This document shows positions 8,401 through 17,435 of a DNA stretch of 64,000 nt, piece after piece; the stretch's first letter is position 1, and every line of letters starts with the position of its first letter. The DNA is taken from contig NZ_PYWX01000072.1 in assembly GCF_003031675.1 (NCBI RefSeq), positions 26,080-90,079 on the forward strand. The letters run 5' to 3'. Both the position numbers and the translations under genes were made by a program. Origin of the DNA: Pseudomonas palleroniana. Its GTDB lineage: Bacteria > Pseudomonadota > Gammaproteobacteria > Pseudomonadales > Pseudomonadaceae. The notes beneath the pieces were generated by a model, which worked only from the letters and a program-made list of their open reading frames with translations, searched no databases and had not been told where the DNA came from.

Positions 8401-9684
8401 TCAGGCAGCGAGTTTGCCGCTGGCGATGGCGGCTGAAGCAGCAACCATTGCGCGCAACAAGACTGCACAGCCTGCCGCCAGATCATCCGGGGCGGCGTTT
8501 TCGATTTCGTTGTGGCTGATGCCGCCTTCACACGGCACGAAGATCATCCCTGCCGGGCCGAGTTCAGCGACGAAAATCGCGTCGTGCCCTGCCCCGCTGA
8601 CGATGTCCATGTTCGACAGGCCCAGGCCATTGGCCGCGTCGCGCACAGCTTTGACGCAGCCCTGGTCGAAATACAGCGGGGGGAAATCCGCCGTAGGCTC
8701 TATCTCGAAGCTCAGGCCATGCTTGGCACAGGTCTCATCGATGACCTTGCGCACTTGGGCGATCATCGAATCCAGTCGCGCCGGCTCCAGATGGCGGAAG
8801 TCCAGGGTCATGCGTACTTCACCCGGAATGACGTTGCGCGAGCCAGGATAGGCTTGCAGGCAACCCACGGTTCCACACGCATGGGGCTGGTGCCCCAACG
8901 CCGCTGCATTCACCGCCGCCACTACCGCTGCCGCGCCGACCAAAGCATCCTTGCGCAGGTGCATCGGCGTCGGTCCCGCATGGGCTTCAACGCCGCGCAG
9001 TTTCAGGTCGAACCACTTCTGCCCCAATGCCCCGAGCACCACACCGATGGTTTTTTTCTCGTCCTCGAGAATCGGCCCTTGCTCGATATGCGCCTCGAAA
9101 TACGCGCCGACTTTGTGCCCGCTGACCGGACGCGTCCCCGCGTAGCCGATCGCATTCAACGCATCGCCCACGCTGACCCCCTCCGCATCGACCCTGGCCA
9201 GGGTATCGGCCAAGGTGAATTTCTCGGCGAACACCCCGGACCCCATCATGCACGGTGGAAAACGCGAGCCTTCTTCGTTGGTCCACACCACCACTTCCAA
9301 CGGGGCCTCGGTTTCCAGCTTCAGGTCATTGAGCGTGCGCAGCACTTCCACGCCCGCCAGCACGCCAAAGCACCCGTCAAACTTGCCCCCGGTGGGCTGG
9401 GTGTCGATATGGCTGCCGGTCATGACCGGTGGCAGGTTGGGATTGCGCCCGGGGCGGCGCGCGAAGATATTGCCGATGCCGTCGATGGTGACCGTGCAAC
9501 CCGCCTCCTCGCACCACTGCACGAACAGATCGCGGGCCTTGCGATCGAGGTCGGTCAGGGCCAGGCGGCATACGCCGCCCTTGGGCGTGGCGCCGAGCCT
9601 GGCCAGGTCCATCAGGGACTGCCACAAGCGGTCGCGGTTGATGTGCTGATGGGTGGATTGCAGAACGTCCATCACAGCGTTCAT
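8401..9684 (-). CDS. Zn-dependent amidohydrolase, probable beta-ureidopropionase
   Basis: A 427-residue M20-family N-carbamoyl-amino acid hydrolase. Metal and substrate motifs are intact: GSHIDTQPTGGKFDG, VWTNEEGSRF, AHIEQGPILE, AGPTPMHLRKD and SGAGHDA. The family includes allantoate amidohydrolase and N-carbamoyl-beta-alanine amidohydrolase. The neighbouring dihydropyrimidinase and PreTA genes point to the last step of reductive uracil/thymine breakdown (N-carbamoyl-beta-alanine to beta-alanine, CO2 and ammonia). The start at 9684 follows GAGGAGATC; a longer reading upstream contains REP sequence and is rejected. It lies downstream of the NCS1 transporter, same strand, with a REP-like hairpin between. 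Confidence 0.85.
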   Translation of the reverse strand: MNAVMDVLQSTHQHINRDRLWQSLMDLARLGATPKGGVCRLALTDLDRKARDLFVQWCEEAGCTVTIDGIGNIFARRPGRNPNLPPVMTGSHIDTQPTGGKFDGCFGVLAGVEVLRTLNDLKLETEAPLEVVVWTNEEGSRFPPCMMGSGVFAEKFTLADTLARVDAEGVSVGDALNAIGYAGTRPVSGHKVGAYFEAHIEQGPILEDEKKTIGVVLGALGQKWFDLKLRGVEAHAGPTPMHLRKDALVGAAAVVAAVNAAALGHQPHACGTVGCLQAYPGSRNVIPGEVRMTLDFRHLEPARLDSMIAQVRKVIDETCAKHGLSFEIEPTADFPPLYFDQGCVKAVRDAANGLGLSNMDIVSGAGHDAIFVAELGPAGMIFVPCEGGISHNEIENAAPDDLAAGCAVLLRAMVAASAAIASGKLAA

Positions 9685-9748
9685 GGGGGATCTCCTCAGG
9701 CTACATTTCTTATGGGTTGACCCGATTCCAGGCATGGAATGAGGCCAA

Positions 9749-9778
9749 AAATGTGGGAGCGGGCTTGCCCCCACATTT
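9749..9778. terminator. REP-derived hairpin between transporter and amidohydrolase genes
   Basis: AAATGTGGG (9749-9757) pairs with CCCACATTT (9770-9778), a perfect 9-bp stem around a GC-rich loop. It is a shortened REP element. Its position between two genes of the same minus-strand unit suggests partial termination or mRNA end protection rather than a full stop. Confidence 0.4.
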
Positions 9779-9796
9779 GAATTGCATTTCAACCTC

Positions 9797-11284
9797 TCAC
9801 AACGAGGATTTGGCCGTGACCGGGCTGATGCCGCGCTTGGCATTCAGGCCGTAATACAACACACCGCCCAGTGCCGAACCGGTAAACCAGCCGTAGCTGT
9901 AGAACCAACTGAACGCGTCGCTGCCCAGCGACAGCAAGGTCAGCACCACCGGCACGCCGAAGGCGATAAAGCCACTCCAGTTCCACGCGGGGTAAATGTC
10001 GTCGCGGTACAGGCCGGCAAGGTCCAATTGCTGTTTGCGGGTGATGAAGTAGTCCACCACCATGATCCCGGCGATAGGCCCCAGCAGACTTGAATAGCCG
10101 AGCAACCAGTTGGAATAGACCGTCTCCAGGCTCACATCGGAAACAATCAGCCCGAGCTTTTTCAGCAACTCGTGGCCCATCAATGCCAGCCCCACCAAGC
10201 CAGTCAGGATCACGGCGGTGGTGCGGTTGATCAGCTTGGGCGCAATGTTCTGAAAGTCGTTGGTGGGCGAGACGATGTTCGCCGCCGTGTTGGTGGACAA
10301 CGTCGCGATAATGATCAACGCCATGGCGATCGCCACCCACACCGGGCTCTGGATATGCCCGATCAGGCTCACCGGGTCGGACACGCTGACACCCACCAGC
10401 TTGACCGACGCGGCCGTCATGATCACGCCGAGGGCGGCGAACAGGAACATGGTCAGCGGCAGGCCGAAAATCTGCCCCAGGATCTGGTCCTTCTGGCTCC
10501 TGGCGTAGCGGCTGAAGTCGGGAATATTCAGCGACAACGTGGCCCAGAAACCCACCATCGCAGTGAGCCCGGCCATGAAGTAACCGGTGAGGCTCGCGCC
10601 TTCAGGGCGCTTGGGTGGGATGGCCATGAGCTCGCTGAGCGACACATTCGGCATCGCCCACACCAGCAGACCGATCCCCACCGCCACCAGCAACGGTGCC
10701 GACAGGGTTTCCAGGCGCTTGATCGACTCGGCGCCACGCAATACCACCCACAGGTTCAGGGTCCAGAAGATCATGAAGCCGATCACTTCGCCAGTGCCGC
10801 CCAGGGACTTCCAGCCCTCGAAAATCGAGCCCAGGAACAGGTGGATCGCCAGCCCGCCAAACATCGTCTGGATCCCGAACCAACCGCACGCCACCAGCGC
10901 CCGGATCAGGCACGGCACATTGGAGCCGAGAATGCCAAAGGACGAACGCAACAACACCGGAAAGGGAATGCCGTACTTCGTGCCGGGAAACGCGTTAAGG
11001 GTCAGCGGGATCAGCACCACGATATTGGCCAGCAAGATCGCCATCAGCGCCTCGCCCACCGTCAGCCCGAAGTAGGCCGTCAGTACCCCGCCCAGGGTGT
11101 AGGTCGGCACGCAGATCGACATGCCGACCCACAGCGCGGTGATGTGCCATTTGTTCCAGGTGCGTTCATGCACCTTGGTCGGTGCCATGTCGTGGTTATA
11201 GCGAGGGCTGTCGAGGACGTCGGGGCCGGCGTCGAGTTCGTACAGGCCGTTGCGTTCAATGACTTGCGATCTGTTCTGTTGCAT
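9797..11284 (-). CDS. NCS1-family nucleobase/cation symporter
   Basis: A 495-residue membrane transporter with about 12 hydrophobic segments and typical NCS1 (Mhp1/allantoin/uracil permease) features: a hydrophilic N-terminus, then NKWHITALWVGMSICVPTYTLGG, GTKYGIPFPVLLRSSFGILGSNVP, and GFWATLSLNIPDFSRYA. Context among dihydropyrimidinase, PreTA and ureidopropionase genes makes uracil, thymine, a dihydropyrimidine or a hydantoin the likely substrate; the sequence cannot separate these. The start at 11284 lies about 590 bases from the divergent dihydropyrimidinase gene, so the two probably share a regulatory region. Confidence 0.88.
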   Translation of the reverse strand: MQQNRSQVIERNGLYELDAGPDVLDSPRYNHDMAPTKVHERTWNKWHITALWVGMSICVPTYTLGGVLTAYFGLTVGEALMAILLANIVVLIPLTLNAFPGTKYGIPFPVLLRSSFGILGSNVPCLIRALVACGWFGIQTMFGGLAIHLFLGSIFEGWKSLGGTGEVIGFMIFWTLNLWVVLRGAESIKRLETLSAPLLVAVGIGLLVWAMPNVSLSELMAIPPKRPEGASLTGYFMAGLTAMVGFWATLSLNIPDFSRYARSQKDQILGQIFGLPLTMFLFAALGVIMTAASVKLVGVSVSDPVSLIGHIQSPVWVAIAMALIIIATLSTNTAANIVSPTNDFQNIAPKLINRTTAVILTGLVGLALMGHELLKKLGLIVSDVSLETVYSNWLLGYSSLLGPIAGIMVVDYFITRKQQLDLAGLYRDDIYPAWNWSGFIAFGVPVVLTLLSLGSDAFSWFYSYGWFTGSALGGVLYYGLNAKRGISPVTAKSSL

Positions 11285-11320
11285 GGCCGCTCCACGGTTT
11301 TTTCGAATTATTGTTGCTCA

Positions 11321-11343
11321 CCCAGGGTTTGAACCTGGGTGGC
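11321..11343 (-). promoter_or_regulatory. T-arm-like hairpin in the transporter leader
   Basis: On the minus strand CACCCAGG, loop TTCAAAC and CCTGGGTG form an 8-bp stem with a seven-base loop, 37 bases before the transporter start codon. Loop size and sequence match a tRNA T-loop. No acceptor, anticodon or D arm can be built around it, so it is not a tRNA gene. It may be a leader structure or a tRNA fragment. Confidence 0.35.
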
Positions 11344-11651
11344 CGGAGTACCGCGTTAACAACATGACATCACGGGTCCGGCCAGCCGCCATTGCACTCA
11401 ATAACCGTGCCGACCGCCCACCTCGAACCCACACCGCTTATATAACGTACTGATGTTTATCAACTTTCCGATTGAGCCTCAGGCACTCGCCGCGCTACTC
11501 AGGCTAAATAACGTGGAAGTTGCCCGAACCGTCAGGACTCAATCTGGTGCAACACAATTATTTTTATTTACCGGCCCCGTCAAGAGGCATCTCTCAAGCA
11601 TCTGATTTGCAATAAGAAATGTTGCTCAATTTAAGAACCTGTCAAGTGCGT

Positions 11652-11679
11652 CAAAATGGTGAGACATCGCTACATTTTG
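11652..11679. promoter_or_regulatory. Inverted repeat, possible operator for the RutR-like regulator
   Basis: CAAAATG and CATTTTG, perfect 7-bp arms 14 bases apart, lie about 200 bases before the dihydropyrimidinase start. It does not match the E. coli RutR site (TTGACCA-N2-TGGTCAA), so the link to the nearby regulator is only positional. Confidence 0.3.
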
Positions 11680-11875
11680 GTGATTTTTATTTTTTATCCT
11701 TATAAATCAATATATTAAAGACGATATAAGCTTATAAAAAATCTTCTTGCCCAATCGAAAATCTCGGGCTAGTTTCTATTCCTGTCACCGATGACAAGAA
11801 TTAAACGAGCATCGGCAAGCCGCATTACAACACTTAGAACTGGCACAAGCCGGTCAAGCCTGTGAGGAACTCGAC

Positions 11876-13315
11876 ATGTCGCTGTTGATCCGTGGCGCCA
11901 CCGTTATTACCCATGATGAAAGTTACCGCGCCGATGTTTTATGCACAGACGGTCTAATCCGGGCCATAGGGACTCAGCTGGATATTCCCGCCGGCACTGA
12001 AATACTCGACGGCAGCGGCCAATACTTGATGCCTGGCGGCATCGACCCTCATACCCATATGCAACTGCCCTTCATGGGCACCGTGGCCAGCGAAGATTTT
12101 TTCACTGGCACGGCGGCGGGCCTGGCAGGGGGCACCACCTCGATCATCGACTTTGTGATTCCCAACCCCCAGCAGTCATTGCTTGAAGCCTTTCACCAGT
12201 GGCGCGGCTGGGCACAGAAGTCCGCGGCCGACTACGGTTTTCACGTGGCGATCACCTGGTGGAGCGAGCAGGTCCGCGAGGAAATGGCCGAACTGGTCAG
12301 CCATCACGGCATCAACAGCTTCAAGCACTTCATGGCCTACAAGAACGCGATCATGGCGGCCGATGACACGCTGGTCGCCAGCTTCGAACGCTGCCTGGAA
12401 CTGGGCGCGGTGCCCACTGTGCATGCGGAAAACGGCGAACTGGTGTATCACCTGCAACGCAAGCTGATGGCCCAGGGCATCACCGGGCCGGAAGCACACC
12501 CGCTGTCGCGGCCGTCCCAGGTGGAGGGTGAAGCGGCCAGCCGCGCAATCCGTATCGCCGAGACCCTGGGCACGCCGTTGTACCTGGTGCACGTATCGAC
12601 CCAGGAAGCCCTCGACGAAATCACCTACGCCCGTGGCAAGGGCCAGCCGGTGTATGGCGAGGTCCTCGCCGGCCACCTGCTGCTGGACGACAGCGTCTAC
12701 CAGCACCCCGACTGGCAAACCGCCGCCGGCTATGTGATGAGCCCGCCGTTCCGCCCACGCGGGCATCAGGAGGCGCTGTGGCGTGGGCTGCAATCGGGCA
12801 ACCTGCACACCACCGCCACCGACCATTGCTGCTTCTGCGCCGAACAAAAAGCCGCCGGCCGTGACGACTTCAGCAAGATCCCCAACGGCACCGCCGGTAT
12901 CGAAGACCGCATGGCGCTGCTGTGGGATGAGGGCGTCAACAGCGGGCGCCTGTCGATGCAGGATTTCGTCGCGCTGACCTCCACCAACACCGCGAAGATC
13001 TTCAACCTCTACCCGCGCAAGGGCGCGATTCGGGTGGGTGCGGATGCCGACCTGGTGCTGTGGGACCCGCAGGGCACACGGACCATTTCCGCCAAGACCC
13101 ACCACCAGAATGTCGACTTCAACATCTTCGAAGGCAAGACCGTACGCGGTGTGCCGAGCCACACCATCAGCCAGGGCAAGCTGGTCTGGGCCGATGGCGA
13201 CCTGCGCGCCGAACGCGGCGCCGGGCGGTATGTGGAGCGGCCGGCGTATCCGCCGGTGTTCGAGCAGTTGAGCAAACGGGCTGAGCATTCCAGGCCGGTG
13301 GCCGTGAACCGCTGA
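11876..13315 (+). CDS. hydA: Dihydropyrimidinase (D-hydantoinase)
   Basis: A 479-residue amidohydrolase-superfamily enzyme opening dihydrouracil/dihydrothymine to N-carbamoyl-beta-amino acids. Binuclear metal ligands are visible: His 59 and His 61 in GGIDPHTHMQ, the carboxylated Lys 150 in SFKHFMAYKNA, the His in VHAENGEL, the His in LVHVSTQEAL, and the Asp in a C-terminal TATDHCCFC-like segment. The length is typical. The start at 11876 follows GTGAGGAAC. It heads the plus-strand unit hydA-preT-preA. Called dht or pydB in some annotations. Confidence 0.93.
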   Translation: MSLLIRGATVITHDESYRADVLCTDGLIRAIGTQLDIPAGTEILDGSGQYLMPGGIDPHTHMQLPFMGTVASEDFFTGTAAGLAGGTTSIIDFVIPNPQQSLLEAFHQWRGWAQKSAADYGFHVAITWWSEQVREEMAELVSHHGINSFKHFMAYKNAIMAADDTLVASFERCLELGAVPTVHAENGELVYHLQRKLMAQGITGPEAHPLSRPSQVEGEAASRAIRIAETLGTPLYLVHVSTQEALDEITYARGKGQPVYGEVLAGHLLLDDSVYQHPDWQTAAGYVMSPPFRPRGHQEALWRGLQSGNLHTTATDHCCFCAEQKAAGRDDFSKIPNGTAGIEDRMALLWDEGVNSGRLSMQDFVALTSTNTAKIFNLYPRKGAIRVGADADLVLWDPQGTRTISAKTHHQNVDFNIFEGKTVRGVPSHTISQGKLVWADGDLRAERGAGRYVERPAYPPVFEQLSKRAEHSRPVAVNR

Positions 13316-13324
13316 GCGCGCATT

Positions 13325-13380
13325 CGCGAGCAAGCCCGCTCCCACATTCGACTGTGGGAGGGGGCTTGCTCCCGATGAGG
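13325..13380. repeat. REPIN between hydA and preT
   Basis: A degenerate arm (13325-13346, GCGAGCAAGCCCGCTCCCAC) faces a standard arm (13352-13380) across five bases. It lies within the hydA-preT transcription unit, so it would be an intra-operon mRNA hairpin. Confidence 0.65.
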
Positions 13381-13440
13381 CCAGTACAGGCAACAACAAT
13401 GCCCGCCAGAGGCAACCCACAAAACCGTGAGGCCAACCCC

Positions 13441-14808
13441 GTGATCCAGACCCTGACCCACCTCCCCCACCCCCAAGAAGACGGCGCAACGCTGGCCAGC
13501 CATTTCAGCGACCTGGCGCCGCCCCTCAATCGCCGACAAGCCCAGCTGGAAGCCTCGCGTTGCCTGTATTGCTACGATGCGCCGTGCGTGAATGCGTGCC
13601 CCAGCGAGATCGATATCCCCTCGTTCATCCGCAATATCCACACCGATAACGTGCAGGGTGCGGCGCAGAAAATCCTCTCGGCCAACATCCTCGGCGGCAG
13701 TTGCGCCCGGGTGTGCCCCACCGAGATCCTGTGCCAGCAAGCCTGCGTGCGTAACCACGCCGAGGAATGCGCCCCGGTGCTGATCGGCCTGTTGCAACGC
13801 TACGCGATCGACAATGCGCACTTCAGCGAACACCCGTTCCAGCGCGCCGCGCCCACCGGCAAACGCATCGCGGTGGTCGGCGCCGGGCCTGCGGGGCTGG
13901 CCTGCGCCCATCGCGCCGCCTTGCACGGGCATGACGTGGTGATTTTCGAGGCGCGGGAAAAAGCCGGCGGGCTGAATGAATACGGCATCGCCAAATACAA
14001 GTTGGTGGATGACTTTGCGCAAAAGGAGTTGGATTTCCTGCTGCAGGTCGGCGGTATCGAGATTCGCCACGGCCAGCGCCTGGGCGATAACCTGACCTTG
14101 AGCGAGCTGCACCAGCAATTTGACGCGGTGTTCCTCGGCCTCGGCCTGGCCGCCAGCAAACAACTCGGTCTGCCCCACGAAGAGGCTCCCGGCCTGTTGG
14201 CCGCCACCGACTACATCCGCGAACTGCGCCAGGCCGAGGACCTCACCCAACTGCCCCTGGCCGATCGCTGCATCGTGCTCGGCGCCGGCAACACCGCCAT
14301 CGACATGGCCGTGCAAATGGCCCGCCTGGGTGCCCGCGATGTGAACCTGGTGTACCGCCGTGGCCTGGCGGACATGGGCGCAACCCAGCATGAGCAGGAC
14401 ATCGCCAAGGCCAATCAGGTGCGCCTGCTGACCTGGGCCCAGCCCGAAGCCGTGCTGCTGGATGATCAAGGTCGTGTGCGCGGCATGCGCTTCCTGCGCA
14501 CGCACATGGAAAACGGGCGTCTGCACGCGACCGGCGAAACCTTCGAATTGGCCGCCGACGCCATCTTCAAGGCCATCGGCCAGGGCTTCGACAACGCCGC
14601 CCTGCACGACCCGCTGGCCCAGCAACTGCACCGCGTCGGCGAGCGGATCTTCGTCGACGAGCAGTTGCGCACCAGTATTCCAGGCGTCTATGCCGGCGGC
14701 GATTGCGTCAGCCTCGGCCAGGACCTCACCGTGCAGGCGGTGCAACACGGCAAGCTGGCCGCCGAGGCCATGCACGCCCAACTCATGCTGAACGTGGAGG
14801 CTGCGTAA
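13441..14808 (+). CDS. preT: NAD-dependent dihydropyrimidine dehydrogenase, PreT subunit
   Basis: A 455-residue GltD-like flavoprotein. The N-terminal Fe-S domain carries CLYCYDAPC and CARVCPTEILCQQAC, followed by an FAD site (VVGAGPAGLACA) and an NAD(P) site (VLGAGNTAIDMA), and a C-terminal GVYAGGDCV. With PreA it reduces uracil/thymine to the 5,6-dihydro forms. I chose GTG 13441 because GAGG sits 8 bases upstream and the protein then begins MIQTLTHLP. ATG 13399 (14 residues longer) has a poor ribosome binding site, and the frame upstream of it is REP sequence. The stop codon overlaps the preA start (TAATG). Confidence 0.9.
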   Translation: MIQTLTHLPHPQEDGATLASHFSDLAPPLNRRQAQLEASRCLYCYDAPCVNACPSEIDIPSFIRNIHTDNVQGAAQKILSANILGGSCARVCPTEILCQQACVRNHAEECAPVLIGLLQRYAIDNAHFSEHPFQRAAPTGKRIAVVGAGPAGLACAHRAALHGHDVVIFEAREKAGGLNEYGIAKYKLVDDFAQKELDFLLQVGGIEIRHGQRLGDNLTLSELHQQFDAVFLGLGLAASKQLGLPHEEAPGLLAATDYIRELRQAEDLTQLPLADRCIVLGAGNTAIDMAVQMARLGARDVNLVYRRGLADMGATQHEQDIAKANQVRLLTWAQPEAVLLDDQGRVRGMRFLRTHMENGRLHATGETFELAADAIFKAIGQGFDNAALHDPLAQQLHRVGERIFVDEQLRTSIPGVYAGGDCVSLGQDLTVQAVQHGKLAAEAMHAQLMLNVEAA

Positions 14809-16082
14809 TGGCCGATCTTTCGATTGTGTTCGCCGGTATCAAGGCTCCCAACCCCTTCTGGCTGGCCTCCGCACCGCCCACCGACAAAGCCTACAACGTG
14901 GTCCGCGCCTTCGAGGCCGGCTGGGGTGGCGTGGTGTGGAAAACCCTGGGGGAAGACCCGGCGGCGGTCAATGTGTCGTCACGCTACTCGGCCCACTACG
15001 GCGCCAATCGTGAAGTGCTGGGCATCAACAATATCGAGCTGATCACCGACCGCTCCCTGGAGATCAACCTGCGGGAAATCACCCAGGTCAAAAAGGACTG
15101 GCCGGACCGTGCGCTGATCGTGTCGCTGATGGTGCCCTGCGTCGAACAGTCGTGGAAAAACATCCTGCCCTTGGTGGAGGCCACCGGCTGCGACGGTATC
15201 GAGCTGAATTTCGGCTGCCCCCACGGCATGCCCGAACGCGGCATGGGCGCGGCGGTAGGCCAGGTGCCGGAGTATGTCGAGCAAGTCACGCGCTGGTGCA
15301 AGACGTACTGCTCGCTGCCGGTGATCGTCAAGCTCACGCCGAATATCACCGACATTCGTGTGGCGGCGCGGGCGGCCTATCGCGGCGGCGCGGACGCGGT
15401 CTCGCTGATCAACACCATCAACTCCATCACCAGTGTGGACCTGGAACGCATGGTCGCCCTGCCGGTGGTCGGCACCCAGAGCACCCACGGCGGGTATTGC
15501 GGTTCGGCGGTCAAGCCGATTGCCTTGAACATGGTCGCGGAAATCGCCCGTGACCCGCAGACCCAGGGCCTGCCGATCTGCGGCATTGGTGGCATCGGCA
15601 ACTGGCGCGATGCCGCCGAATTCGTCGCGCTGGGGTGCGGCGCGGTCCAGGTGTGCACGGCGGCGATGTTGCATGGGTTTCGGATTGTGGACGAGATGAA
15701 GGATGGGCTGTCGCGTTGGATGGACAGCCAGGGCTACACCAGCCTGCAGGATTTTTCCGGGCGGGCGGTGGGCAATACCACGGATTGGAAGTACCTGGAC
15801 ATCAATTACCAGGTCATCGCCAAGATCGATCAGGCGGCGTGTATCGGCTGCGGGCGTTGTCACATAGCCTGTGAAGACACCTCGCACCAGGCGATCGCGA
15901 GTGTGAAACAGGCGGATGGCACGCATCAATACAGCGTGATCGATGATGAGTGCGTGGGCTGCAACCTGTGCCAGATCACCTGCCCGGTGGCGGATTGTAT
16001 CGAGATGGTGCCGATGGAGACGGGCAAGCCGTTTTTGAATTGGACGCAGGATCCACGCAACCCTTATCGGGAGGCGGTGTAG
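14808..16082 (+). CDS. preA: NAD-dependent dihydropyrimidine dehydrogenase, PreA subunit
   Basis: A 424-residue protein with a dihydroorotate dehydrogenase-like FMN barrel (residues about 1-330; NPFWLASAPPTDKAYNV, ELNFGCPHGMPERGMGAAVG, IVKLTPNITDIRVAA, GIGGIGNWRDAAEF). A C-terminal pair of 4Fe-4S motifs follows (CIGCGRCHIAC and CVGCNLCQITCPV). It is the catalytic partner of PreT and matches the C-terminal half of eukaryotic dihydropyrimidine dehydrogenase. The start overlaps the preT stop by one base, indicating coupled translation. It is the last gene of the unit and a REPIN follows at once. Confidence 0.94.
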   Translation: MADLSIVFAGIKAPNPFWLASAPPTDKAYNVVRAFEAGWGGVVWKTLGEDPAAVNVSSRYSAHYGANREVLGINNIELITDRSLEINLREITQVKKDWPDRALIVSLMVPCVEQSWKNILPLVEATGCDGIELNFGCPHGMPERGMGAAVGQVPEYVEQVTRWCKTYCSLPVIVKLTPNITDIRVAARAAYRGGADAVSLINTINSITSVDLERMVALPVVGTQSTHGGYCGSAVKPIALNMVAEIARDPQTQGLPICGIGGIGNWRDAAEFVALGCGAVQVCTAAMLHGFRIVDEMKDGLSRWMDSQGYTSLQDFSGRAVGNTTDWKYLDINYQVIAKIDQAACIGCGRCHIACEDTSHQAIASVKQADGTHQYSVIDDECVGCNLCQITCPVADCIEMVPMETGKPFLNWTQDPRNPYREAV

Positions 16083-16092
16083 GGCTTCAGGC

Positions 16093-16182
16093 CGCTATCG
16101 GGAGCAAGCCCCCTCCCACAGTTGATTGCATGCCTCCAGGTGAATGCGGTCATTTGTGGGAGGGGGCTTGCTCCCGATGAGG
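16093..16182. repeat. REPIN between preA and the TetR gene
   Basis: Standard arms in opposite orientation (16093-16121 and 16153-16182) are joined by about 31 unrelated bases. It separates convergent preA and the TetR gene and may serve as a bidirectional transcription end. Confidence 0.75.
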
Positions 16183-16203
16183 CCACCACTCAAAACACAA
16201 ACC

Positions 16204-16824
16204 TCAAGGCTCCAAGCCGATCCCCCGCAAAATCACACTGGTCACCGTCTGAATGGCCTTCTCGAACTGCATGTCCGACAGCGGCTGGTGATCATTCAGA
16301 ATCGTCACCTGATGATCAAAGTCCGCATAGTGCTGGGTCGATGCCCAGATCATATACAGCAGGCTCGACGGCTCCACCGGCAGGATTCGTTTGTCTTCCA
16401 CCCATTGGCGAATTTTCGCTTCCTTCATCTTGGCCCAGTCGTACAGGCTTTCATCCAGCGCCTGGCCCAGGGTTGGCGCGCCGTGGATGATTTCGTTGGC
16501 CCAGACTTTCGACCCATAGGGCCGCGTGCGCGAGCGCTGCATCTTGGCGCGAATGTAGCTGCTCAACACCACACGCGGATCGTCGAAGGTTTCGAAGCTC
16601 AGGGCGTCCTGTTTCCAAACGTCCAGCAGGTCGAACAGCACCGCGCTGTAGAGCTCGCTCTTGGTGGTGAAGTAGTAATGCAGGTTGGAGCGCGGCAATT
16701 GCACTTCTTCGGCGATGTCGGCCATGGCGGTGCTGCCATAACCTTTCACCGCGAAGACTTTTTCCGCCGCCAACAGGATTTTTTCGACGTTGACTCGACG
16801 AATTCCGATCTTGTGATTGCCCAT
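16204..16824 (-). CDS. TetR-family regulator, RutR-like
   Basis: A 206-residue regulator. The N-terminal helix-turn-helix (about 12-58) reads ILLAAEKVFAVKGYGSTAMADIAEEVQLPRS in pieces typical of TetR proteins, followed by NLHYYFTTKSELYSAVL. The C-terminal half contains MIWASTQHYADF, a segment shared with E. coli RutR, where its Trp and Gln contact uracil. This and the position next to the pyrimidine genes suggest it senses a pyrimidine and controls this cluster. The start at 16824 follows AGGGAGCC; the longer reading is discarded. It is convergent with preA. Confidence 0.85.
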   Translation of the reverse strand: MGNHKIGIRRVNVEKILLAAEKVFAVKGYGSTAMADIAEEVQLPRSNLHYYFTTKSELYSAVLFDLLDVWKQDALSFETFDDPRVVLSSYIRAKMQRSRTRPYGSKVWANEIIHGAPTLGQALDESLYDWAKMKEAKIRQWVEDKRILPVEPSSLLYMIWASTQHYADFDHQVTILNDHQPLSDMQFEKAIQTVTSVILRGIGLEP

Positions 16825-16967
16825 AAGGGCTCCCTGACAACAACATGGCCTCAAGACTACCATCGGCTCCAGGGCGCGGCGACACACCACAATGAAACTT
16901 CTGACGCGAACCTTTCCCCTGGAAAACGGATTGGTTAGCATCGCTCTCCCGATCAAGGACCCAGATC

Positions 16968-17435
16968 ATGACTATCCGACCTCGTGTCGCCACTGACGAC
17001 CCCGTGCTCGGCGCACTGTGGGAACGCTCGGTACGCGCCACCCATGACTTCCTGCCAGAGGACGACATCCAACGTCTGCTACCCCTGGTGCGCGACACCT
17101 ATTTGCCCATGCCTGCCCTGGATGTGTGGGTGTATGAAGACGCGCAGGGTATCGCCGGTTTCATCGGCACCGGCGGGCATAACGTCGAGATGCTGTTTAT
17201 CGAACCCGACCGCCGTGGCCAAGGCATCGGCCGGCAATTGCTCGACCACGCGCGTGCGCGCCATGACACCCTGACGGTAGACGTCAACGAACAAAACCCA
17301 CAGGCCGTGGGGTTTTATCTGCACTATGGCTTCATCCAGGTCGCACGCTCGCCGCTGGATGGCGAAGGCAAACCCTTTCCCTTGTTACATATGGCTCTAC
17401 CGACTTCCCCACCTGAAGGTATCGAACAATGTTGA
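16968..17435 (+). CDS. YjaB-like GNAT acetyltransferase
   Basis: A 155-residue N-acetyltransferase. Features shared with E. coli YjaB are ERSVRATHDFLPEDD near residues 19-33, the acetyl-CoA loop RRGQGIGRQLL, and VNEQNPQAVGFYLHYGF near residues 105-121. The substrate is unknown. An AAGGA site precedes the start at 16968. The last seven bases overlap the copC start, so it may be co-transcribed with copCD, although no functional link is known. Confidence 0.85.
   Translation: MTIRPRVATDDPVLGALWERSVRATHDFLPEDDIQRLLPLVRDTYLPMPALDVWVYEDAQGIAGFIGTGGHNVEMLFIEPDRRGQGIGRQLLDHARARHDTLTVDVNEQNPQAVGFYLHYGFIQVARSPLDGEGKPFPLLHMALPTSPPEGIEQC

Larger units (their letters stand above)
11285..11875. other. Divergent regulatory region of the pyrimidine genes
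   Basis: A 591-base gene-free stretch. Near the transporter it holds a hairpin (11321-11343) that looks like a tRNA T-arm. From about 11560 to 11780 it is AT-rich, as expected for promoters. It contains an inverted repeat, CAAAATG (11652-11658) and CATTTTG (11673-11679). No coding sequence with a convincing ribosome binding site was seen. Confidence 0.6.

Noticed and set aside
11310..11400. Possible tRNA gene suggested by the T-arm-like hairpin
   Set aside because: No acceptor stem, anticodon arm or D arm can be formed on either strand around it.
11841..11856. Possible sigma-54 promoter (TGGCAC followed by GGTC) before hydA
   Set aside because: The -12 element should read TTGC or close; GGTC at that place does not fit.
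13354..13440. Upstream extensions beginning MGGGLLPM or containing SGASPLPQ before preT, the permease at 61120 and others
   Set aside because: These residues are translations of REP arms, not protein. Starts were moved to the first codon with a ribosome site after the repeat.
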